From an uncultured Muribaculaceae bacterium (GTDB taxonomy: Bacteria > Bacteroidota > Bacteroidia > Bacteroidales > Muribaculaceae), in the NCBI GenBank assembly GCA_910584545.1, contig CAJUBC010000004.1, positions 1 to 64,000 of the forward strand: DNA of 64,000 nucleotides, given 5' to 3'. The stretch's first letter is position 1. Each line of letters opens with the position of its first letter. The notes under the pieces are model-generated. The model did no database searches, had not been told where the DNA came from, and saw only the letters and a list, made by a program, of their open reading frames with translations. Of the stretch, positions 42,308-50,311 are shown piece after piece. The position numbers and the translations under genes are program-made.

Positions 42308-43231
42308 ATGCAGCGGGATATAGAAGACTTCTGCCGGCATCTTGTTCTGGAACGCGGTCTGTCGGCGCACACCGCCGATGCCTACGCCGTCGACGCGGGG
42401 CATCTTCTCGACTTCGCGACCGAACGCGGTGTCGCTTTAGAGGAGATAAGCGAAAACGACCTCCACGAACTGCTATGCACGGTGCGCGACCTTGGTATCC
42501 AACCCCGTTCACAGGCCCGCATGATAGCCGGTATCCGCGCCTTCTTCCGCTATCTTAAAATGGATGGACGGATAGAACGTGATCCGTCGGAACTGCTTGA
42601 GTCGCCACGTCTCGGACGCTCGCTTCCCGATGTGCTTTCCGTGGCGGAAATCGACGCCATGACAGCCGCAATCGATCCAGCCAAGGAGGAGTCGCTCCGC
42701 AACCGCGCCATCATCGAGACCTTATACGGTTCGGGGCTGCGTGTTTCGGAACTGGTGGATCTCCGACTGTCGCGTCTCAACCTCAAGGATGGATATCTCA
42801 TCGTAGAGGGAAAAGGAAGCAAACAACGCCTCGTGCCGATGTCTCCTGTGGCCTCGGAACTGATTCTCGACTATATGGAGCAACGCATCCGCGGACCGAT
42901 AAAGCCCGGCAACAGCGACATTCTGTTCCTGAACCGACGTGGTGCGGCGATGTCGAGGGTGATGGTATTCTATATAGTGCGCGACCTTGCGACCGCCGCC
43001 GGCATCGAGAAGAAGGTATCTCCCCACACTCTGCGTCATTCCTTCGCCACCCATCTGCTCGAAGGGGGAGCCAACCTCCGCGCCATCCAGGAGATGCTTG
43101 GCCATGAGTCGATAGCCACCACCGAGATCTACATCCATCTGGACCGCTCGCGTCTGCGCCGAGAGCTCCTCGAGCACCACCCGCATTATAAAAAGTCAGA
43201 TAAGAACTCAGAAATTTCCGATACGCAATGA
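42308..43231 (+). CDS. xerD: Tyrosine recombinase XerD
   Basis: A 307-aa site-specific recombinase. The N-terminal SAM-like DNA-binding domain is at residues 1-100. The catalytic domain holds Arg145 (GSGLRVSELV), Lys169 (VEGKGSKQR), His240 and Arg243 (HTLRHSFATHLL), His266 (LGHESIATTEIY) and nucleophile Tyr275 (IYIHLDRSRLR). The length and order match XerD, which resolves chromosome dimers at dif near the terminus with XerC. It overlaps the PAP2 gene by ATGA. No dif-like site is assignable here. Confidence 0.92.
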   Translation: MQRDIEDFCRHLVLERGLSAHTADAYAVDAGHLLDFATERGVALEEISENDLHELLCTVRDLGIQPRSQARMIAGIRAFFRYLKMDGRIERDPSELLESPRLGRSLPDVLSVAEIDAMTAAIDPAKEESLRNRAIIETLYGSGLRVSELVDLRLSRLNLKDGYLIVEGKGSKQRLVPMSPVASELILDYMEQRIRGPIKPGNSDILFLNRRGAAMSRVMVFYIVRDLATAAGIEKKVSPHTLRHSFATHLLEGGANLRAIQEMLGHESIATTEIYIHLDRSRLRRELLEHHPHYKKSDKNSEISDTQ

Positions 43232-43830
43232 TCGACCGACTGCTTGAACTCAACGACCGGATACTGCTTGTCATCAACGGAGCGCACACCGGTTTTCTCG
43301 ACTCATTCATGATGATAGCCACCAACCGCTGGACCTGGGTACCGCTGTATGTGACCGCGTTCGTCTACCTCATTTACCGCTTCGGCTGGTTGCGGGCCGT
43401 GTCGGTGCTGGCCGTTGCAGGACTGACCATCGCGACCGTGGATCAGCTGTGCGGTTCGCTGATACGCGACTCGCTGCAGATACTGCGGCCATCCAATCCC
43501 GACAACCCGCTCTCGGCGCAGATACAGATAGTGGACGGCTACCGGGGGGGCCGTTACGGATTCCCCTCGTGCCATGCCGCCAACTGCACGGCGCTGATGA
43601 TGGTGCTCGGCACGGTGATGCGCCGGCGCTGGGCATGGCTGACATTAGCCGCGTACGTACTGCTCAACTGCTACTCCCGGCTATACCTCGGCGTACATTA
43701 CCCCTCGGACATCCTCGCCGGGGCCGCCCTCGGCGCCCTCATCGGCTACGCCATGGGCCGCCTCGCCCTCTACATAATGCGCCGCCTCCCGATTGACCCG
43801 CGTCTCGGGACAGATAAGTATGTACAGTGA
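43228..43830 (+). CDS. PAP2-family phosphatase
   Basis: A 200-aa inner-membrane enzyme with five or six hydrophobic segments. The three acid-phosphatase motifs are present in diverged form: RDSLQILRP (K-x6-RP with Lys replaced by Arg), PSCH (for PSGH) and SRLYLGVHYPSDILAG (SR-x5-H-x3-D intact). Likely substrates are undecaprenyl pyrophosphate or other lipid phosphates, since several relatives act in cell-wall lipid recycling. It overlaps xerD by four bases and ends before a shared terminator. Confidence 0.85.
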   Translation: MIDRLLELNDRILLVINGAHTGFLDSFMMIATNRWTWVPLYVTAFVYLIYRFGWLRAVSVLAVAGLTIATVDQLCGSLIRDSLQILRPSNPDNPLSAQIQIVDGYRGGRYGFPSCHAANCTALMMVLGTVMRRRWAWLTLAAYVLLNCYSRLYLGVHYPSDILAGAALGALIGYAMGRLALYIMRRLPIDPRLGTDKYVQ

Positions 43831-43849
43831 CAGCGTTGCATCAGTACAC

Positions 43850-43893
43850 AAAAAAGCATATCTCCAAGAACGGGGATACGCTTTTTTATTTTT
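43850..43893. terminator. Terminator between the PAP2 gene and galM
   Basis: AAAAAAGCATATCTCC (from 43850) pairs with GGGGATACGCTTTTTT (to 43887) with two mismatches around a short loop. ATTTTT follows on the plus strand and the complementary A-run leads for the minus strand, so it can serve both convergent genes. Confidence 0.75.
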
Positions 43894-43906
43894 CAGATTC
43901 TTCCGG

Positions 43907-44953
43907 TCACTCGGCCTTGAAGGCGAAGCGGATGGTGCGGCGGTAGGTCTCGCCACGGCGAAGAAGCTGGGTAGGGAACTGCGGCTTGTTGGGAGCATCG
44001 GGGAATCCCTGCATCTCTATGGCCACACCCTCGTAGTCGTTGTAACTGCGGCCGGACTTGTTGAGCGGAGAGCCTGCGAGCCAATTGCCGGTATAGATCT
44101 GCACGCCGGGCTGGTCGGAGTCGACAGTGAGCGTCCTGCCGGAGGCCGCGGAGCGGAGTTGCACGGCGTTCTCGCTCATGCGGCCCGGTTCCCATCCGTC
44201 GATGGTCCAGCAATTGTCATAGCCTTTCCCGTATTTCAACGCGGGGAAATCGGCCTTGATATCCTTGCCAAGCGCCTTCCATTCGAGGAAGTCCATCGGG
44301 GTGTTCTCCACGGAATGGATCTCGCCGGTCGGTATCAGCGTGTCGTCGGTGGGGAGCCATCCGGCCGCCGCCATCTTCATCTCGTGGGCAAGGACGCTTC
44401 CGGCATCCGCGCCGTCGAGGTTGAAGTAGCTGTGGTTGGTGAGGTTAACCACGGTATCGGCATCTGATACCGCCTCGAAGCTGAGTGTGAGGACATTGTC
44501 ATCGCTCCAGCGGTATGTGGCCTTGACATCGAGATTTCCGGGATAATGCTCCTCGCCGTCGGCGGAGCGGTAGGTGAACTCCACGCCGTCCTCCAGCTCC
44601 CGGGCGTTCCATATCCGGTTCTGAAAACCCTCCGGACCGCCGTGGAGCGCGTTGGGACCGTTGTTGATGGCGAGGCTGTAGGTCTTGCCGTCGATCTCAA
44701 GGTGTCCGCGCGCGATGCGGTTGGCATAGCGGCCGGGGCATTTGCCCAGACAGGGACCGTCGGCGATGTAGTCGGCGGGATTGGCGTAAGAGAGGGCCAC
44801 ATTGGCGAGATTTCCCTCACGATCCGGGACACCGATCTCAACAACACCAGCGCCGAGGGTGGAAAGTTCCACCCATGCGCCGCCAGCGTTCTCCACCCGG
44901 AAGAGAGTGATCTCACCCTTGGGGGAGAGGAATTTCCTGCTTGTGATCTTCAT
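43907..44953 (-). CDS. galM: Aldose 1-epimerase (mutarotase)
   Basis: A 348-aa enzyme converting beta- to alpha-galactose for galactokinase. GKCPGRYANRIARGHLEIDGKTY, GPNALHGGPEGFQNRIW and VVNLTNHSYFNLDG match the GalM pattern; His residues in LHGG and NHSYF are the catalytic pair. GVQIYTGNWLAG and GVAIEMQGFPDAPNKPQFP are further family motifs with the general base region. It follows galK on the same strand with 12 bases between, forming a galactose operon without galT. Confidence 0.93.
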   Translation of the reverse strand: MKITSRKFLSPKGEITLFRVENAGGAWVELSTLGAGVVEIGVPDREGNLANVALSYANPADYIADGPCLGKCPGRYANRIARGHLEIDGKTYSLAINNGPNALHGGPEGFQNRIWNARELEDGVEFTYRSADGEEHYPGNLDVKATYRWSDDNVLTLSFEAVSDADTVVNLTNHSYFNLDGADAGSVLAHEMKMAAAGWLPTDDTLIPTGEIHSVENTPMDFLEWKALGKDIKADFPALKYGKGYDNCWTIDGWEPGRMSENAVQLRSAASGRTLTVDSDQPGVQIYTGNWLAGSPLNKSGRSYNDYEGVAIEMQGFPDAPNKPQFPTQLLRRGETYRRTIRFAFKAE

Positions 44954-44965
44954 GATACAGAATGA

Positions 44966-46105
44966 TTACTCCTTCACGCGGCGGGCACCGTCGGAAATCA
45001 CAACGTCATAGATCCTTGGCTCGTGGCCATACTCCTTCTCGAAGCGGCTGACAGCCTCCTTGACGAAAGCATCGTGGAGATCATTGCGAACAAGGTTTAT
45101 GGTGCAGCCTCCGAAGCCACCGCCCATAATGCGCGAACCGGTCACGCCCATCTCCTTGGCCACGCCGTTGAGGAAATCGAGTTCGACGCAACTGACCTCG
45201 TAATCCTTTGAGAGGCCGCGGTGAGTCTCGTACATCTTCCGACCGACAGTATCGTAGTCACCGGCCTCGAGTGCGTCGCAGACTGCGAGCACGCGGTCCT
45301 TCTCCTCGATGACGAACTTGGCGCGGAAATAATCCTCGGCTGTGATGTCGCCCCTGACACCGTCGAGCATCTCCATCGTTGCATCGCGGAGGGTCTCGAG
45401 GCCGAGACGTCTGGCGACACGCTCGCAGCTTTCACGGCGCTTGTTGTAGGGAGAATCCTTGAGCTCATGTTTCACGCGGGAATCCACGAGTACGAGCCGG
45501 TAGTCCTTAGGATTGAAGGGGAAGTACTCATACTCCATCGAGCGGCAGTCGAGGCGCATCAGATTGCCCTTGCGACCGAATACGGATGCGAACTGGTCCA
45601 TGATGCCGCAGTTCACGCCGCAATAGTTATGCTCGGTGCTCTGGCCGATGCGGGCGAGCTCGAACTTGTCGATGGAATTATCGTTGAAGAGGTCGTTGAG
45701 TGCGAATGCGAAGCAGCTCTCGAGAGCGGCCGACGAGCTGAGGCCTGCGCCGAGGGGCACATCGCCGGCGAAGACGGAGTCGAAGCCCTCGACCTTGCCG
45801 CCACGCTTCTGGATCTCGCGGCAGATGCCGAACACGTAGCGTGCCCAGCCCTGAGTGGGAGCGTCCTCCTCGTTGAGACCGAATTCCACGTATTCGTCGA
45901 TGTCCATCGAATAGACACGGACCTTCTTGAGACCGTTGGGCTTGATCTCAGCCATGATCACCTTGTCGATGGCACCGGGGAATACGAATCCGCCGTTATA
46001 ATCGGTATGCTCGCCGATGAGGTTGATACGTCCGGCCGATGCATAGAGGGTGCCCTCAGTGCCGAATCTCTCCTTGAAGTATTTCTGAATTTTTTCTTTC
46101 ATCAC
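44966..46105 (-). CDS. galK: Galactokinase
   Basis: A 379-aa GHMP kinase that phosphorylates alpha-galactose at C1. Signature 1 (GRINLIGEHTDYNGGFV, about residues 25-41), the phosphate-binding loop PLGAGLSSSAALESCFAFAL and the C-terminal ITGSRIMGGGFGGCTINLV-like motif (VTGSRIMGGGFGGC) are all visible. VNCGIMDQFASVFG includes the catalytic Asp. It starts at 46105 (MMKEKI) or the next ATG. It is transcribed with galM. Neither a sugar-1-phosphate uridylyltransferase nor an epimerase (galT/galE) is adjacent. Confidence 0.95.
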   Translation of the reverse strand: MMKEKIQKYFKERFGTEGTLYASAGRINLIGEHTDYNGGFVFPGAIDKVIMAEIKPNGLKKVRVYSMDIDEYVEFGLNEEDAPTQGWARYVFGICREIQKRGGKVEGFDSVFAGDVPLGAGLSSSAALESCFAFALNDLFNDNSIDKFELARIGQSTEHNYCGVNCGIMDQFASVFGRKGNLMRLDCRSMEYEYFPFNPKDYRLVLVDSRVKHELKDSPYNKRRESCERVARRLGLETLRDATMEMLDGVRGDITAEDYFRAKFVIEEKDRVLAVCDALEAGDYDTVGRKMYETHRGLSKDYEVSCVELDFLNGVAKEMGVTGSRIMGGGFGGCTINLVRNDLHDAFVKEAVSRFEKEYGHEPRIYDVVISDGARRVKE

Positions 46106-46218
46106 AGTATATGTATATGTTTTAACAAGTCAACACAAAACGGAATGAATGGGTATCCGTCCCGCGCCAGACATTCATTTTGCGGGAAGGCGCTTTGTAG
46201 AAGAGAATATTCCGGTTA

Positions 46219-46249
46219 CAAAAATAATCGGTTTTTTCGAGAAATGCAA
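46219..46249 (-). promoter_or_regulatory. Promoter of galK-galM
   Basis: On the minus strand TTG (CAA at 46247-46249) is followed after 20 bases by TATTTTTG (CAAAAATA at 46219-46226). In the same 280-base divergent spacer, TATATTTG at 46324-46331 on the plus strand is the likely -7 of folA, though without a good TTTG partner. Confidence 0.55.
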
Positions 46250-46385
46250 CGTTTCGGAACATGACATTTGAAAATATCATGTAAAAAACATAGCGAAAAA
46301 GCCGGAGAGCGGTCACAATTTATTATATTTGCATCCGTGAACGCATTCCTCCGCGGAACCGGAGGGATGGAATAACTACCACATC

Positions 46386-46952
46386 ATGGAACAGACCATA
46401 GCATTTCCGCATGAGGAAACGAAATACAGCATCCCGGTGCACGAGACGGTATCGCCATCTAAAGTTTCTCTTACAGCCATAGTCGCGATGGGAGCGCGCG
46501 GCGAGATCGGCCAGGATGGCACCATGCCCTGGCATCTGCCGGAGGACCTGCGACATTTCAAGGAGATAACCATGGGGCGCGCCGTAATCATGGGACGTCG
46601 TACCTGGGAATCGCTGCCGAAGCGACCGCTGCCGGGACGGCGCAACATCGTGGTCACGCGTCAGGAAGGCTACTTGACCGAAGGGGCCGAGACCGCTCCG
46701 TCGATAGCGGAGGCCGCGGCGACCTGCACGCCGAAGGAGCGACCGGTGATAATAGGTGGCTCCACCCTCTACGAAGCCGCACTCCCCTACTGCGACACGC
46801 TGCATATAACCCGAATCGACTCAATCTTCCCCGATGCAGACACCTATTTCCCTGCGATTCAGAAAAAATACTGGGAACTGACCGAAGAAGAGGGACCCTT
46901 TACCTCGAAATCGGGACTGAAATACACTTTCTACACTTTAAAGAGGAAATGA
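46386..46952 (+). CDS. folA: Dihydrofolate reductase
   Basis: A 188-aa enzyme reducing dihydrofolate with NADPH, the trimethoprim target. Core motifs are VSLTAIVAMGARGEIGQDGTMPWHLPEDLRHFKEIT (substrate and Trp/Asp region), AVIMGRRTWESLPKRPLPGRRNIVVTR (NADPH) and RPVIIGGSTLYEAALPYCDTLHITRID. A 25-30 residue N-terminal extension (MEQTIAFPHEETKYSIPV...) precedes the usual first strand, and no later Met would fit a shorter start. It overlaps the glycosyltransferase gene by ATGA. Confidence 0.93.
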   Translation: MEQTIAFPHEETKYSIPVHETVSPSKVSLTAIVAMGARGEIGQDGTMPWHLPEDLRHFKEITMGRAVIMGRRTWESLPKRPLPGRRNIVVTRQEGYLTEGAETAPSIAEAAATCTPKERPVIIGGSTLYEAALPYCDTLHITRIDSIFPDADTYFPAIQKKYWELTEEEGPFTSKSGLKYTFYTLKRK

Positions 46953-48220
46953 AGGTTGTAATCATCAATAAATCAGACAGCACCGGAGGAGCCGCGATAG
47001 TGAGTCTCAGACTGATGAAAGCACTGCGCTCGGCGGGTGTCGACGCACGGATGCTTGTGGCCGAAAAACTTACGGAGTCGCCTTACGTGGAACTGGCGGC
47101 AGAGCCCTGGAGACTGAAATGGTCTTTCCTGATCGAACGTCTCAAGATATTCCTTGCCAATGGACTGAACAGGAAGACTCTCTTCAAGATCGACACCGGC
47201 ACCGACGGAGTGCCGCTCCATGAGCATCCATTGGTCAAGCAGGCCGACGTGGTATGCCTCAACTGGGTGAACCAGGGGCTGCTGTCAATTAAAGAGGCCG
47301 GGAAGATCGCGGCCCTCGGCAAACCGGTGATCTGGACCATGCACGACATGTGGAACATGACGGGAATATGCCATCATGCCGGCCGTTGCGACCGCTTCGC
47401 GGGCGACTGCGGCCACTGTCCGCTGCTCGGGCAGGAGGGGGAGGATAACGACCTGTCGCGTCGCGTCCAGCTGAAGAAAGAGAAGCTCTACTCCGTGATG
47501 CGCGGCGGATCGCCCGCTATTCATTTCGTAGCGGTGAGCAATTGGCTTGCGGAGCGCGCCCGGCAGTCATCATTGCTCAGCGAGATGCCGGTATCGGTGA
47601 TTCCCAACGCATTCCCCTTCCCCAAGAAAAAGACTCTACGCCCGGCGGCTACCGACGGCAAGTTCCGCATACTCTTCGGCGCGGCACGCCTCGACGACCC
47701 CATCAAGGGTCTTCCCATACTTCTCCATGCCATGGAGATGCTGTGCAAGCGCGCGCCGGAGCTGGCGGAGCGCGCAGAACTGGTGACTTTCGGGGCTATG
47801 AAGGACCCGGATGCTTTCGCCGGGGTGTCGGTGCCTCACCGCCACTTAGGCGTACTGCATGGAGAGGATGCGGTCAGGGAGGCATACCTTGGTTGCGACT
47901 GCGTGGTATCTACCTCCAGCTACGAGACACTGCCGGGCACATTGGTCGAGGGACAGGCATACGGTTGCGTACCGGTCAGCTTCGACCGGGGAGGACAGAG
48001 AGACATCGTGGACCACAAGGAGACGGGATACATTGCCGAATGGGACGATGACCCGGACGTTGCCGGCTCGCGGATAGCCGACGGCCTTATATGGGCAGCC
48101 GCCGCAGTCGGTGACGAACTGCGGCGGCGTATGGAAATCTCGGCCAGGGAACGCTTCGGCGAGGAAGCGGTGGCCGACGCGTATATCGAACTGTTCCGTC
48201 AGGCGTCGATGTTGGCGTAG
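46949..48220 (+). CDS. Glycosyltransferase family 4 protein
   Basis: A 423-aa GT-B fold enzyme. The N-terminal acceptor domain includes KSDSTGGAAIVSLRLMKALRSAGVDARMLV. The donor domain has FRILFGAARLDDPIKGLPILLHAME, a diverged GT4 phosphate-binding segment, and YETLPGTLVEGQAYGCVPVSFDRGGQRDIVDHKETGYI with the E-x7-E type nucleotide-sugar motif. CHHAGRCDRFAGDCGHCPLLG is a Cys-rich insertion possibly binding metal. It probably adds a sugar to a surface polysaccharide; specificity is not readable. Its 3' end overlaps gyrB by 22 bases convergently. Confidence 0.85.
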   Translation: MKVVIINKSDSTGGAAIVSLRLMKALRSAGVDARMLVAEKLTESPYVELAAEPWRLKWSFLIERLKIFLANGLNRKTLFKIDTGTDGVPLHEHPLVKQADVVCLNWVNQGLLSIKEAGKIAALGKPVIWTMHDMWNMTGICHHAGRCDRFAGDCGHCPLLGQEGEDNDLSRRVQLKKEKLYSVMRGGSPAIHFVAVSNWLAERARQSSLLSEMPVSVIPNAFPFPKKKTLRPAATDGKFRILFGAARLDDPIKGLPILLHAMEMLCKRAPELAERAELVTFGAMKDPDAFAGVSVPHRHLGVLHGEDAVREAYLGCDCVVSTSSYETLPGTLVEGQAYGCVPVSFDRGGQRDIVDHKETGYIAEWDDDPDVAGSRIADGLIWAAAAVGDELRRRMEISARERFGEEAVADAYIELFRQASMLA

Positions 48221-50157
48221 GTGGCGTGCTGCTCGATGAAGTCGCGTCGGGGAGCCACCTCCTCACCCATCAGCATGGCGAAAGTGCGGTCGGCCTCTGC
48301 GGCGTTGGTGAGTGTCACCTGCTTGAGCATGCGGTTCTCGGGGTCCATGGTGGTCTCCCACAACTGCTCGGGATTCATCTCACCGAGACCTTTGTAGCGC
48401 TGGAGCACAAGCTTGTTGCGGTCTCCGCCGCAACGGTCGTCGACGAAGCGCTGCACCTGCTGGTCGGTCCACGCGTATTCCTCTATCTTGTTCTTGCCTT
48501 TGGTAGAGCATTTGTAGAGCGGCGGAGTGGCGATGTACAGGTACCCATTGTCGATGATGGGACGCATGCGGCGGTAGAAGAAAGTCATCAGCAACGTGGC
48601 TATATGCGCGCCGTCGACATCGGCATCGGTCATGATCACGACCTTGTGATAACGCAGCTTGCTCATGTTGGGGGCCTTGGAGTCCTCCTCAGTGCCGATG
48701 GTGACACCGAGAGCCTTGTACATGTTGACAATCTCGTCGGAAGACAGGGTCTTTGAATCGTTGGCCTTCTCCACGTTGAGAATCTTACCGCGCAACGGGA
48801 GGATGGCCTGGAAGTGGGGGTTGCGGCCCTGCTTTGCGGAACCGCCTGCGGAGTCTCCCTCGACGAGGAAAAGCTCGCACTCCACGGCATCGCGGCTCTT
48901 GCAGGGGGCGAGTTTGCCGGGAAGACCGGCACCTCCGAGGCTCGACTTGTTCTGGACGCGCATGCGTGCGCTATAGGCGGCATGACGCGCCTGAGCGGCG
49001 AGCACCACCTTGTCGACGATGGCCTTGGCCTGCTTGGGATGCTCCTCGAGATAGTTGCGGAGAGCCTCGCTGACGGCGGTCTGCACCACGCCCATCACCT
49101 CGTTGTTGCCAAGCTTGGTCTTGGTCTGTCCCTCGAACTGAGGCTCGGCCACCTTCACCGACACCACGGCCGTGAGGCCGTCGCGGAAGTCCTCCTTCGA
49201 GAGCTCGATCTTGAGCTTGTCGAGCAGATGATTGTCGTCGGCGTATTTCTTGAGGGTCATTGTCAGTCCGCGCCGGAAACCTGTGAGGTGCGTACCGCCC
49301 TCTATGGTGTTGATGTTGTTGACGTAGGAGTAGATGTTCTCGTTGAAGTCGGTGTTGTAGGTCATTGCCACCTCGATGGGAACGTTGTTTCGCTCGGTGC
49401 TGAGATGAATGATATCCTCTATGAGGGGTTCCTTGCCCTCATCGATGTACCTGACGAATTCCTTGAGGCCTTCACGGCTGTAGAACACCTCGCGGCGCGG
49501 ATCGCCGTTCTCGTCTCTCACGCGCAGATCTGTAAGCGTCAGGGTGATTCCGGCGTTGAGGAACGCCAGGTCGCGCAGACGCTGCGCGAGAGTCTCGAAG
49601 TCATAGACGGTCTCGGTGAAGATTCCTGCGTCGGGATGGAATATGATGGTGGTTCCGGTATGGTCGGTCGTTCCGGTGACGGTCAGTTCCGTAGTGGGCT
49701 TGCCGAAGGCGTATTCCTGACGGTAGATATTGCCGTTGCGGTGTATTTCGGCACAGAGATAGTCGGAGAGGGCGTTGACACAGCTCACGCCGACGCCGTG
49801 AAGACCGCCGGAAACCTTGTAGGAGCCTTTGTCGAACTTACCACCGGCATGCAGGACAGTGAGCACCACCTCGACGGCGGGCTTATGCATCTTCTCATGC
49901 ATGTCGACAGGGATGCCTCGGCCGTTGTCGTCGACGCGGATCGAATTGTCCTCGCCTATGGTGACATCGATATGATTCGCATATCCTGCGAGAGCCTCGT
50001 CAATGGAGTTGTCGACCACCTCATAGACAAGATGATGCAGGCCGCGGGCGGAGGTGTCGCCGATGTACATCGACGGGCGTTTGCGCACGGCCTCGAGACC
50101 TTCGAGCACCTGGATGTTGTCGGCTAAATAACTTTTATTCTGATCTTCTGTACTCAT
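48199..50157 (-). CDS. gyrB: DNA gyrase subunit B
   Basis: A 652-aa subunit that powers negative supercoiling. The GHKL ATPase domain shows EVVDNSIDEALAG and DDNGRGIPVDMHEK. GGLHGVGVSCVNALS follows. The transducer and TOPRIM region carries VEGDSAGGSAKQGRNPHFQAILPLRGKILNVEKA and MTDADVDGAHIATLLMTFFYR. The C-terminal RYKGLGEMNPEQLWETTMDPENR completes the family. The length is typical of the ~650-aa GyrB without the enteric insert. It is minus strand, alone, with its promoter embedded in the preceding gene's terminator. Confidence 0.97.
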   Translation of the reverse strand: MSTEDQNKSYLADNIQVLEGLEAVRKRPSMYIGDTSARGLHHLVYEVVDNSIDEALAGYANHIDVTIGEDNSIRVDDNGRGIPVDMHEKMHKPAVEVVLTVLHAGGKFDKGSYKVSGGLHGVGVSCVNALSDYLCAEIHRNGNIYRQEYAFGKPTTELTVTGTTDHTGTTIIFHPDAGIFTETVYDFETLAQRLRDLAFLNAGITLTLTDLRVRDENGDPRREVFYSREGLKEFVRYIDEGKEPLIEDIIHLSTERNNVPIEVAMTYNTDFNENIYSYVNNINTIEGGTHLTGFRRGLTMTLKKYADDNHLLDKLKIELSKEDFRDGLTAVVSVKVAEPQFEGQTKTKLGNNEVMGVVQTAVSEALRNYLEEHPKQAKAIVDKVVLAAQARHAAYSARMRVQNKSSLGGAGLPGKLAPCKSRDAVECELFLVEGDSAGGSAKQGRNPHFQAILPLRGKILNVEKANDSKTLSSDEIVNMYKALGVTIGTEEDSKAPNMSKLRYHKVVIMTDADVDGAHIATLLMTFFYRRMRPIIDNGYLYIATPPLYKCSTKGKNKIEEYAWTDQQVQRFVDDRCGGDRNKLVLQRYKGLGEMNPEQLWETTMDPENRMLKQVTLTNAAEADRTFAMLMGEEVAPRRDFIEQHATYANIDA

Positions 50158-50203
50158 GTCGTACTCAATTATTATCTTCGATTATCTTCGGAGTTTCAAC
50201 CTA

Positions 50204-50235
50204 CAAATTTACAAAAAAATCCCGACATACACAAA
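50204..50235 (-). promoter_or_regulatory. gyrB promoter overlapping an upstream terminator
   Basis: On the minus strand TTTG (CAAA at 50232-50235) lies in the terminator hairpin loop and its first stem base. After 20 bases TAAATTTG (CAAATTTA at 50204-50211) follows. Transcription would start near 50197, a leader of about 40 bases. Confidence 0.65.
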
Positions 50236-50243
50236 TGTCGGGA
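50213..50243 (-). terminator. Terminator of the PNGase F-like gene
   Basis: CCCGACAT (50221-50228) pairs with ATGTCGGG (50235-50242), extended by T50220-A50243, loop of 6. On the minus strand a run of seven T follows (complement of A 50213-50219). It separates the PNGase gene from gyrB. Confidence 0.85.
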
Positions 50244-50261
50244 TTCTAATAATTCTCTTAT

Positions 50262-50300
50262 CTTGCGGGTTACAAACCAGCAAGGACTGTGGAGGGGGCT
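50262..50300 (+). repeat. REP-like palindrome with G-rich tail, copy 2
   Basis: CTTGC-g-GGTT-ACA-AACC-a-GCAAG (50262-50284) is a 9-bp interrupted palindrome whose core resembles copy 1 at 35584 in the opposite strand sense. It is followed by GGACTGTGGAGGGGGCTGTAG, similar to the GGGACTGAGAGGA tail of copy 1. Confidence 0.55.
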
Positions 50301-50311
50301 GTAGAGTGGGG

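Noticed and set aside
45221..46264. 347-codon frame antisense to galK
   Set aside because: A shadow of the GC-rich galactokinase coding sequence, which has all family motifs.
48814..50127. 437-codon frame antisense to gyrB
   Set aside because: gyrB is unmistakable; the antisense frame is an effect of codon bias.
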